13,406 bases of DNA, from NCBI GenBank assembly GCA_963743595.1, contig CAVURW010000220.1, positions 1 to 13,406 of the forward strand, written 5' to 3'. Every line of letters begins with the position of its first letter. The stretch's first letter is position 1. A program made the position numbers and the translations under genes. Under the pieces are notes generated by a model that searched no databases, was not told the origin of the DNA, and worked only from the letters and a program-made list of their open reading frames with translations. Origin of the DNA: CAVURW01 sp963743595. GTDB taxonomy: Bacteria > Verrucomicrobiota > Verrucomicrobiia > Methylacidiphilales > UBA1321. Positions 1-5,995 of the stretch are shown piece after piece.

Positions 1-102
1 GTGACGGTGGCCAGTGGTGTTTACGCCGCGAACGTAGCGAACACGTCGAGTACCGGCTGGGTAGGCTGGAATTACTGCGGTGGGAACAGCCAATGGTACT
101 AG
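1..102 (+). CDS. C-terminal end of an unknown protein (5' truncated)
   Basis: Frame 1 is open from the first base to a TAG at 100-102 and gives 33 residues rich in Gly, Asn, Ser, Val and Trp, ending in a Trp/Tyr/Cys-containing tail (GWNYCGGNSQWY). The start lies outside the window, so neither family nor length can be judged. It lies 34 bp upstream of another Ser/Thr/Cys-rich gene on the same strand and shares its small polar-residue style, so the two may be co-transcribed and may have related cell-surface roles; that is inference. A chance open frame of this length cannot be excluded. Confidence 0.5.
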   Translation: MTVASGVYAANVANTSSTGWVGWNYCGGNSQWY

Positions 103-136
103 CCCCATCAAGTGAAGTTGAAACGATAACTGAATT

Positions 137-1081
137 ATGAGTCGATTTACGCAATTGAATCCCCCGTGCGCGGCGTGTTGTTCGTGCCCGTCACCGATCT
201 TAATGGCCGTTACGGAGAGCGCTTCGATGAATAAATGCGGATCCATTTCCGCGTACGCGAGCAAAACAAACGTCCTGACGACTCCCTATGGCGGCAGCGG
301 GTCGTTCTCGAGCAGCAGCACGCCAGCTCCGACGGGCTACACGGTTTACTATCTGACGTACACCAGTTCGCAATCGATTAGCTGCAATTACAGCGGGCTA
401 AATGTGAGCTGTTCCGCGTACGATTTGAGCTGCTCGGCGTCCTCGTACAGCTTAAGTCGTTCGATCACCACGACGTCGCTGCCGGGCTGTTCCAGCAGCA
501 CGTCGACTTCGTACACGGGCAGCTCGACGTATCAGTCCTGTAACGGCACCACTCAGAGCTTGTTTGGCGTGTCGGGAAGCATTAACAACGGTGTCACCAC
601 GGGCACCTACGCACCCTGTTTTTTGGGAGCGATTAATGACTCGGCTACGGGCAGCAAGGTGGTGACGAATCAGCAGACATGGACGAACGAGTACACCACT
701 CCGATGCTCGAGGCGAACACGGTCGCGGCGCTGCCGAGTTTCGGTGCGCTTCAGACGTATGGCGGGACCTCGTTCAATTCGATTGCGAGTGCGGCGCTCA
801 GCATGGATCAATCGCATTACGTCATGGAGGCAGGCGAGTATCAGTTCGCGCACCCAGTTCCGGCGAGTGGGCAGTACACGATCACGTGGAACGAGACGTT
901 TGTACCGGACGGTGGATCGCCGGTTTCCACACCGAAAAGTTACACGTGGAACGGGGTGATTCCGCCGGGGTACGACCCGGCCAATATGTCGACCTGGCCG
1001 ACTTCGCCGCTCTATTCGGTAAGTGCACCGAGTTCGAATGGTCAGGTGAATGTGGACACGATTGTGGGGAGTTGCTCATGA
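137..1081 (+). CDS. Cys/Ser/Thr-rich hypothetical protein
   Basis: The 314-residue product matches no family I recognise. The N-terminus has a tight cysteine cluster (PPCAACCSC, residues 9-17). Residues 50-150 are extremely rich in Ser, Thr, Tyr and Gly with spaced cysteines (83, 92, 99, 118, 135), and a less biased C-terminal half has a beta-rich look (QYTITWNETFVPDGG, residues 246-260). There are 12 cysteines in all, the last at 313. This composition suggests a secreted, disulfide-bonded surface protein, yet no ordinary signal peptide or membrane segment is visible from this start. The ATG at 137 is the first in the frame after the stop at 131-133; ATGs at 203 and 227 are alternatives. No clear Shine-Dalgarno precedes it. 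Its stop overlaps the start of the next gene (ATGA). Coding status is supported by length and coupling; function is unknown. Confidence 0.7.
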   Translation: MSRFTQLNPPCAACCSCPSPILMAVTESASMNKCGSISAYASKTNVLTTPYGGSGSFSSSSTPAPTGYTVYYLTYTSSQSISCNYSGLNVSCSAYDLSCSASSYSLSRSITTTSLPGCSSSTSTSYTGSSTYQSCNGTTQSLFGVSGSINNGVTTGTYAPCFLGAINDSATGSKVVTNQQTWTNEYTTPMLEANTVAALPSFGALQTYGGTSFNSIASAALSMDQSHYVMEAGEYQFAHPVPASGQYTITWNETFVPDGGSPVSTPKSYTWNGVIPPGYDPANMSTWPTSPLYSVSAPSSNGQVNVDTIVGSCS

Positions 1082-1278
1082 CGATTTTGGAACAGTTCGT
1101 CGGAGCTGCTCGCGAGCGGGTGGCGCGGATTTTAGCAAAGCACGCGCAACAAGGGCGTGTGCCGTTGGAATCGGTGCCGCTGGAGCTGATCACGCCGGAG
1201 ACGCTTCGAGCGGAATCGGTGCGGCGTCGGCAAGACCCGCGGCTCTGTACGCCGTGCAGTCAAGGGGGTGTTCACTAG
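1078..1278 (+). CDS. Small (66 aa) hypothetical protein coupled to the upstream gene
   Basis: The ATG at 1078 overlaps the TGA of the preceding gene by four bases (ATGA), and a purine-rich GGGGAG lies about 6 bases upstream, an arrangement typical of translational coupling. The product starts with an amphipathic helix-like stretch (residues 1-24, Arg/Ala/Leu-rich), passes through a Pro/Leu/Glu segment and ends with a CxxC pair (C57, C60) in a basic tail. I recognise no family. The stop is only 6 bp from the stop of the convergent ATPase gene, leaving no room for a separate terminator. A longer version of this frame reaching back to 679 is just the shadow of the upstream gene. Its role may be linked to the Cys-rich protein; that is inference from coupling only. 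Confidence 0.6.
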   Translation: MTILEQFVGAARERVARILAKHAQQGRVPLESVPLELITPETLRAESVRRRQDPRLCTPCSQGGVH

Positions 1279-1284
1279 CCGATG

Positions 1285-2517
1285 CTACGGGTTGATCCAG
1301 AGGGCGCTTATTGGAACAGCAAAGAGATTTGGGCCAAAGGGGATGGTATCGGAGCCGGTGTAGAGCAAAATACCGCGCACAAATTTCTGCCCCGTCTGTT
1401 CGGCTAGAAAGCGAAGGCCCTTAAAATCGTGAGGTGTGGGACTGGCCGATTTCTTGACCTCAAGGGCGACGATTTGTCCCCGAGCATCTTCCATGACCAA
1501 ATCTACTTCTTGCTGTTTCTGGCTGCGAAAATGAAAGAAGCGGGGGCGGGTTTTGCTCCAGCCCGATTGTTTGAGCAATTCCGTAACGACGAAATTTTCT
1601 AAAATGGCTCCGGTCATGAGGCTGTCGTCTTTAAGTCTTTGAGCATCAATTCCGACCAGGTGACAAAGCAGACCCGTATCGTTGAGAACGATCTTCGGTG
1701 CCTTGCTGAGGCGCGAGGTCAGATTGCCACTCCACGCAGGCAAAGTTTGGACGAAGAAGACCGCTTCCAAGAGAGCCCAGTACCGATTCATTGTGGTGAG
1801 CGATGTGTTATTAGCGTCGCGCGCCAAGTCGGTCATATTGAGGATATTGGCTGCTCTGGCGGCGATGAGTCGCAGCAGGTGCGGGAGTTCCCGTAACCCC
1901 TGGATATTGGCGATTTCCCGAACGTCGCGTTCGAGAATTGTGGTCACATAAGACCCGAACCAAGCTTGGCGGCGGGCGGGGTCTTTGCGGCTGAGCGGCT
2001 CCGGGTAACCACCGGGTACAATACGATCCACCAGAGAAGGCCAACTGCAGGTGAGACCCGTTCCCGCCTTAGAATCCGTGGCAAAACAGCGATCGATGAA
2101 GGTTTCCTGCACCGCTTCAATTTCTCCCTGCGAGAAAGGCCACAGGCGCAGGACTTCCATTCGCCCAGCTAGGGATTCTGAAATTGCGGGGAGCAAAAGG
2201 GCGTTGGCTGATCCGGTCAGGAGAAAACGACCGGCTCGACGATCCTGGTCCACACTGCGCTTGATGGCTGGGATGAGAGCGGGGCACTTCTGAACTTCAT
2301 CGAGGCTTACGATCTCCGGCAATCCTGCAACGAAGCCGGTGGGATCTGATTGTGCCGCAGCCAAAACTGCCGCGTCATCCAAGGTGAAGTAATCTGCCTT
2401 GCGACCCAGTTGCTGAACCAAGGTTGTCTTCCCGGATTGTCGAGGTCCCTGAATAAAGACGATGGGAGTATCCGAGAGTGCCTCCAGAACAAAAGGAGTC
2501 AAGTGACGCTGCTTCAT
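1285..2517 (-). CDS. AAA_14/DUF4143 family ATPase
   Basis: The 410-residue product has the two-part layout of the widespread AAA_14 plus DUF4143 proteins. The N-terminal P-loop domain has Walker A GPRQSGKTT (residues 24-32), Walker B IVSLDEVQ (69-76, D73/E74) and a sensor-1-like LLTGSA (99-104). A winged-helix-like middle part (about 205-260) follows. The C-terminal DUF4143 region has a PD-(D/E)xK-like pattern: EVDLV (337-341) and ALEVKKS (351-357). Family members are cytoplasmic ATPases, abundant in accessory regions, with no well-established function; some are proposed to be related to defence or toxin-antitoxin systems. Length is normal and all ATPase motifs are intact. The ATG at 2517 is the first in frame, with palindromic sequence directly upstream. 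It is a single gene, convergent with the small gene ending at 1278 and divergent from the gene at 2744. Confidence 0.93.
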   Translation of the reverse strand: MKQRHLTPFVLEALSDTPIVFIQGPRQSGKTTLVQQLGRKADYFTLDDAAVLAAAQSDPTGFVAGLPEIVSLDEVQKCPALIPAIKRSVDQDRRAGRFLLTGSANALLLPAISESLAGRMEVLRLWPFSQGEIEAVQETFIDRCFATDSKAGTGLTCSWPSLVDRIVPGGYPEPLSRKDPARRQAWFGSYVTTILERDVREIANIQGLRELPHLLRLIAARAANILNMTDLARDANNTSLTTMNRYWALLEAVFFVQTLPAWSGNLTSRLSKAPKIVLNDTGLLCHLVGIDAQRLKDDSLMTGAILENFVVTELLKQSGWSKTRPRFFHFRSQKQQEVDLVMEDARGQIVALEVKKSASPTPHDFKGLRFLAEQTGQKFVRGILLYTGSDTIPFGPNLFAVPISALWINP

Positions 2518-2535
2518 GGGTGAAATTTACCCGAA

Positions 2536-2563
2536 AAGTGGGTGATTATCCACCACTTAGTGG
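2536..2563 (-). promoter_or_regulatory. Overlapping palindromes upstream of the ATPase gene (candidate operator)
   Basis: An imperfect palindrome spans 2536-2558 (AAGTGG ... CCACTT, 9 of 11 pairs match). It shares its right arm with a second palindrome at 2553-2563 (CCACT-T-AGTGG, perfect 5-bp arms). They lie 19-46 bp upstream of the ATPase ATG, between two divergent genes, where a repressor site or autoregulatory element would fit. The palindromes are directly seen; regulatory function is inference and no regulator is encoded nearby. Confidence 0.4.
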
Positions 2564-2644
2564 AAGATTTTTACCATAAGGACGGGTAGATCAAAGGGCG
2601 TTCGGGCCGATTTTGGTCACATTTTTCAAAAAGGCATGGGTATA

Positions 2645-2690
2645 TCTGTCAAGAAAGCACCATTGCTCCCCCTTTAATTCTGTCAAAAAA
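2645..2690 (+). repeat. Pair of short direct repeats before the 2744 gene
   Basis: TCTGTCAAGAAA at 2645-2656 and TCTGTCAAAAAA at 2679-2690 match at 11 of 12 positions with starts 34 bp apart, about 50-100 bp upstream of the ATG at 2744. The spacing is close to three helical turns, so they could be paired protein-binding sites. The A-rich composition makes chance plausible. No convincing sigma-70 promoter was seen in this gap. Confidence 0.25.
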
Positions 2691-2743
2691 TAACTCGGAA
2701 ATTACTCCCTAAATCCTAACTTGGTTTTACAACGAGGTTCAAA

Positions 2744-3526
2744 ATGGGACAGGAATCGATCAAAACACGGAACCAGATTATTAAAACGTTGGTCGATGCT
2801 TGGGAACGCCTGTTGAATCAAGATCTGTCCTCTCCGGACGATTTAAAAGAGCTCTTGATTCGGCTGCAGATGCTCATCGGAATTCAACGAAGCGGACTCC
2901 CTGTTTTTACCTTAGACCGAGTTACGGGATACTTTCAAAATGTTCAAAAGGCGCTCGATGCTCAGACCGCCCTGACCAACGACAAGCGAAACTCTTGGCG
3001 TCGGGTATTCAGCGATCATTTCTGTGAACTGGAACGACTCTTAGAAAAAGCGATCAAACGTGACGACGATCATTTTCCCGAGCTTCCAGACGTGCTGCCC
3101 GGTAGGATGCGGATTATGCCGATGGGGCGGTCTCGGGAATGCTGGATATGCGGCGATACTGAGCGGGCCGACATGTCGACCGATTTAGTCCGGGAAGATA
3201 TGATTTTAGACAGAAGCGCTGCCACCGAATTTGCGATCGGCTTCCGTGCGGATGGACATTACACAGTGGATGTGGAACTTCTGAAAGAGGCACCATTATT
3301 GGACCCTTATGACTGGGACGAGGTTTTTGAAGCAAGCTTGGAAATCAGTGGAATACTTTCTATCTCCGGTAGTAAATGGTATGGGGCTGAATTTGCACTT
3401 TCAGGATCTCACATCGTACGTATTCATTCTAAACTTACTCCCCTCCGACGCCAGCTTTACCATCCGTCATGCCATTACTTAGTTCAACTCTGGCCCGGCA
3501 TGCAGTTGCCCAAAAGGTATTTTTAA
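2744..3526 (+). CDS. Hypothetical protein, intact copy of a tandem paralogous family
   Basis: The 260-residue product is not a family I can name. The N-terminal half (about 1-105) is helical and charged, with heptad-like stretches such as KELLIRLQMLIGI and CELERLLEKAI. A short turn at 116-122 (DVLPGRM) leads to a beta-rich domain (about 120-260) containing CWIC (133-136) and ending in YLVQLWP (245-251). There is no signal peptide or membrane segment, so it is probably cytoplasmic. A Shine-Dalgarno-like GAGGT sits about 6 bases before the ATG. The next two reading frames (3537-3851 and 4363) are a diverged second copy: PGR(M/I)R, the YTV-V-(E/F)ELL block and YL(V/I)QLWP recur in the same order. 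It lies 10 bp before that copy, so they probably share a transcript. Small tandem paralogs in an accessory patch could be immunity or effector-like proteins, but nothing seen proves this. Confidence 0.8.
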   Translation: MGQESIKTRNQIIKTLVDAWERLLNQDLSSPDDLKELLIRLQMLIGIQRSGLPVFTLDRVTGYFQNVQKALDAQTALTNDKRNSWRRVFSDHFCELERLLEKAIKRDDDHFPELPDVLPGRMRIMPMGRSRECWICGDTERADMSTDLVREDMILDRSAATEFAIGFRADGHYTVDVELLKEAPLLDPYDWDEVFEASLEISGILSISGSKWYGAEFALSGSHIVRIHSKLTPLRRQLYHPSCHYLVQLWPGMQLPKRYF

Positions 3527-3536
3527 AAAAGCTAAG

Positions 3537-3851
3537 ATGAACCCTTATAGTGATCCTTTGGACTCGAAATCTCGAGAGATTCGTGATGAGCTCATTGGCA
3601 GGATGGTGACTGAGTTTGAAAGGCTGCTCGAAAAGAGTACAGGCACCCAGCCTGAGCTGGATGAGATTCTCGTTCGTGCCCAGTTCCTCGTCAGCGCTTG
3701 TGGAGCGTTCGGAATTTCTCGAGCTTTTACTGAAGTCCAGGCTCATGGCTGGAGGGACCGGGTGCGAAAACTTATTGAGGCGAAATACAAGGACATTCGA
3801 GAAGTGAATCAAACATGGCACAGTGGCTACCACATCCCCTACAGGAATTGA
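3537..3851 (+). CDS. N-terminal part of the second paralog (probably frameshifted)
   Basis: This 104-residue frame matches only the helical N-terminal half of the 260-residue neighbour: compare EFERLLEK and LDEILVRAQFLV here with AWERLLNQ and LKELLIRLQMLI there. It stops at 3851, but the rest of the family domain continues in the -1 frame from 3779 onward. The distance from the conserved K-(A/L) helix to the PGR turn is about 50 codons across the two frames and 48 in the intact copy, so the two frames look like one gene of about 275 residues that has lost one base. A CCCC run at 3836-3839 is a candidate site; adding one C there joins the frames smoothly. No X_XXY_YYZ slippery heptamer was seen, so programmed frameshifting is not favoured. 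A genuine two-gene split is the alternative. Confidence 0.6.
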   Translation: MNPYSDPLDSKSREIRDELIGRMVTEFERLLEKSTGTQPELDEILVRAQFLVSACGAFGISRAFTEVQAHGWRDRVRKLIEAKYKDIREVNQTWHSGYHIPYRN

Positions 3852-4363
3852 CTTACCGTGGGTTGCCCAGTGAAGAGTATGAACTGCCTGAGGTTATAGA
3901 GGTGCCGCAGTTAACGCCTGGGAGAATTCGCGTTTACCCCTATGCCTCACACTGCTGTTTTCGCTTGAGTGGAGATCGTTCAAGCGATCCATGTGCAGCC
4001 GATTCTTTTATCGATCAGTTGTTAGATGATCGAATTGCCTGGGCTGAGGGCGAAACTTCAGTTGCTACTGATTCCTACTATACTGTTCCGGTTGATTTTG
4101 AACTGCTGAACGAAGGCCCCAAAGAGGTTGATTCGTTTGAGTGGGATATCATTTGCGACGTGGGTATCACTGTAAGGAATAATTTCGCCATTCATGGAGG
4201 CATCGATGGCGAGTACCTAACGGTTGCGGCAGATGGTTTTCATAGAATTCGCATCCATGTTAAGCGAGCACCTGGTTGTGACAATAACTTGCACGTAGGG
4301 GACTATTACTTGATCCAACTGTGGCCCGATATACCGATGCTAAAGACGTTTCTGAAAAGATGA
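3815..4363 (+). CDS. C-terminal part of the second paralog (probably frameshifted)
   Basis: This 182-residue frame carries the beta-rich C-terminal domain of the family: LTPGRIRVYPY (33-43), YYTVPVDFELLNEGP (88-102), SFEWD (107-111), FHRIRIHVKR (142-151) and YYLIQLWP (164-171). These correspond in order to LPGRMRIMPM, HYTVDVELLKEAP, PYDWD, SHIVRIHSKL and HYLVQLWP of the gene at 2744. The usable ATG at 3815 lies inside the end of the preceding frame, with a weak GAGAAG about 9-14 bases upstream. It may therefore be translated as a separate protein by re-initiation, or be the back half of a broken gene. The first ~20 residues have no counterpart in the intact copy and may not be real. It lacks the CWIC motif of the first copy but has a CC pair at 47-48. 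Function unknown. Confidence 0.65.
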   Translation: MAQWLPHPLQELTYRGLPSEEYELPEVIEVPQLTPGRIRVYPYASHCCFRLSGDRSSDPCAADSFIDQLLDDRIAWAEGETSVATDSYYTVPVDFELLNEGPKEVDSFEWDIICDVGITVRNNFAIHGGIDGEYLTVAADGFHRIRIHVKRAPGCDNNLHVGDYYLIQLWPDIPMLKTFLKR

Positions 4364-4426
4364 CTATTTTGACTGTGCTTTCGTTTAATGTCCCTCGCTA
4401 CTGGTCCACGATTTCGTAACGATTTT

Positions 4427-4449
4427 GCTCGTACCGGAAAGGCACGAGC
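4427..4449. repeat. Hairpin-forming inverted repeat in the 4364-4568 gap
   Basis: GCTCGT (4427-4432) and ACGAGC (4444-4449) form a 6-bp stem, extendable across the loop by CC/GG. It lies between the converging paralog and TPR genes, but no T-run follows on either strand, so it is not a typical intrinsic terminator. It may be part of the same repetitive patch as the hairpins at 4471-4515. No gene was found in 4364-4568. Confidence 0.35.
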
Positions 4450-4470
4450 GATCTGATTCTTACGCCTTAT

Positions 4471-4515
4471 CCCGGGTTTCACCCGGGTCTATGGTCCTGT
4501 CGCCCCTGACGGGGC
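4471..4515. repeat. REP-like double hairpin intergenic repeat
   Basis: Two perfect hairpins lie close together: CCCGGGT-TTC-ACCCGGG at 4471-4487 and GCCCC-TGAC-GGGGC at 4502-4515. The layout (a GGGTTTCACCC core, a short pyrimidine/TGTCGCCCC linker, then a GC hairpin) resembles short interspersed palindromic repeats seen in many planctomycete and other environmental genomes; I base that on memory of such repeats, not on a search. The GGGTT(T)CACCC core recurs at the right end of the window (13379-13388). It lies between convergent genes, where REP-type elements are often found and could act as a bidirectional 3'-end stabiliser. The open frame starting at 4425 that runs through it is an artefact. 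Confidence 0.6.
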
Positions 4516-4568
4516 TTCATGCAGGGGATTCCGAAGCGACGATTACCGTCGACTCGCCGCAAGCAGGT

Positions 4569-5972
4569 CTAATTCCCGTACGAGCGCTCGACACGATCAG
4601 CGACATCGCGGTAGGTGATGTCCACTTCGTAGATCTTCTTGTCTTGTTCCAGGCCTTTATCGGGTTGGCCGAGGGCATCGTAAGCGCGGCCGAGGTTGTA
4701 GATGACCTCTTTCTTGAGCTCGTCCATGGGAACCATCTCGCTCTCGCATGTGGCGAACTGCTTTACGGCAAAGTCGTTCATCTTCAGAGCGAGGTAGCTC
4801 TTGCCCATCAGGTTGAGAGCGTTATGGCGCACGCTGGGCTGCTTTAGGCTTTGCTGGAACTCTTGGAGGGCAGGGCGAAATTGCCCCATCTCGTACAGCG
4901 CCTCGCCCAGTTCAAACCGGAACTGACCTTCCTGCGGGTACTTCTTCACCATGTTTTGGGCTGCTTCCAGCTTGGTTTGCTTCTTCTGGGTTTCCCATTC
5001 GGACAATTGTTGGGAAAGCTCGGTCTTTCTAGACTCATCCTCACAGGCCTCGACCTGGGAACGTAGGATTTCAATCGACTCATCGATCTGTTTCCGCTTC
5101 AGTTCGGTGATGTGCTTCTCCATGGCGGCATCGATTCGGCCTCCCATGGTGTAGGCGTGTTCGAACCAGGCAATGGCACCTACTAGGTCCTTCTTCTGCT
5201 CACATAATCGCGCGATTTCCTTCGGGTGCCCCAGGTTATTGGGCTCGCGATTGAACTTCTCAGCGGCCAGCTTAATGAGTTCATCAATCGCTTCAACCGT
5301 GTTTACAGCTCGGTTTTGGTTATCGAGTTCCCTAGCTTGTGCCGGATTCGCTAAGCTCTCAATAAAGTTGCCTTCTTTACCCTGATAGTTGTTCTTATTC
5401 GTTAAGCTCGCCGCTGCCTGCTTGGAGCCGCTGAGCGCCTCACCGTCATTCGGAGTTTTGGCCAAAATCTTGTCATAGACTTTCCCGGCGCTGTCCGGGT
5501 CATTAATGCTCATGTAGACCTGCGCCAATTTATGCTGCGCCTTACGGTCGTCGGGCCGTCCTTCAGCGATCGATTCGTAGCCTAAAGCCTTGAGAAGCGG
5601 AACTTCCAGTGCTTCGCCCGCCTCGGAAATCACGAGATTCGCTTTTTCATGGAAGGGATCGACGGCCAAAATCTCCTCGGCCACTTCCATCTGCTCCTGA
5701 GGCGTTTTCTTCGAGATACCGTTGAGCTTGGTAATCAGGCCGACATTGATCGAGCCCATGCCAAAGAAGCCCGATTTTTGACTCTTTACTTTCTCAATCG
5801 CCGCCCGGCGCAACATTTTCCGCCCGTCGTAAAAGAGCGGTTCTACCTTCAGCACGCTCTGCAAAAGAGAAATCACGTAATCGTAATTCTTGGATTGCAT
5901 TGCCCCTTTTGCGCGGCTCCAGTGATCGCGCACACTCAAATTAATCTCACGTTCGCTTTTGATGTTCGCCAT
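4569..5972 (-). CDS. Tetratricopeptide repeat protein
   Basis: The 467-residue product consists of TPR-like helical hairpins: about 17-50 (HWSRAKGAMQSKNYDYVISLL), 143-176 (AQHKLAQVYMSINDPDSAGKVYDKIL), 347-380 (EGQFRFELGEALYEMGQFRPALQEFQQSL), 383-412 and 421-454 (YNLGRAYDALGQPDKGLEQDKKIYEVD). A charged Glu/Lys/Gln-rich coiled-coil-like segment covers about 284-340. There is no signal peptide or membrane segment, so it is likely a cytoplasmic scaffold. The gene ends the ara cluster, 23 bp after the hydrolase-like gene, with AAGGA 9 bases before its ATG. A sugar-pathway role is not implied by the sequence; co-transcription may be incidental. TPR assignment is secure from the A-x-x-x-L-G-x-Y-pattern; the partner is unknown. 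Confidence 0.88.
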   Translation of the reverse strand: MANIKSEREINLSVRDHWSRAKGAMQSKNYDYVISLLQSVLKVEPLFYDGRKMLRRAAIEKVKSQKSGFFGMGSINVGLITKLNGISKKTPQEQMEVAEEILAVDPFHEKANLVISEAGEALEVPLLKALGYESIAEGRPDDRKAQHKLAQVYMSINDPDSAGKVYDKILAKTPNDGEALSGSKQAAASLTNKNNYQGKEGNFIESLANPAQARELDNQNRAVNTVEAIDELIKLAAEKFNREPNNLGHPKEIARLCEQKKDLVGAIAWFEHAYTMGGRIDAAMEKHITELKRKQIDESIEILRSQVEACEDESRKTELSQQLSEWETQKKQTKLEAAQNMVKKYPQEGQFRFELGEALYEMGQFRPALQEFQQSLKQPSVRHNALNLMGKSYLALKMNDFAVKQFATCESEMVPMDELKKEVIYNLGRAYDALGQPDKGLEQDKKIYEVDITYRDVADRVERSYGN

Positions 5973-5995
5973 ACTTATCGTTCCTTACTGCTCAA

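Noticed and set aside
452..853. Minus-strand 133-codon frame
   Set aside because: Antisense to the Cys/Ser/Thr-rich gene; very Arg-rich, as expected for the complement of Ser/Thr codons.
3779..3851. Programmed -1 ribosomal frameshift joining the two halves of the second paralog
   Set aside because: No X_XXY_YYZ slippery heptamer in the 0 frame and no obvious downstream pseudoknot or stimulatory hairpin; a one-base deletion is simpler.
4427..4449. Intrinsic terminator for the converging genes
   Set aside because: The 6-bp stem has no T-run on either strand.
4425..4847. Plus-strand 140-codon open frame
   Set aside because: It begins in the hairpin repeat and then runs antisense through the TPR gene, which has clear TPR motifs; low-complexity Leu/Val/His-rich translation fits a shadow.
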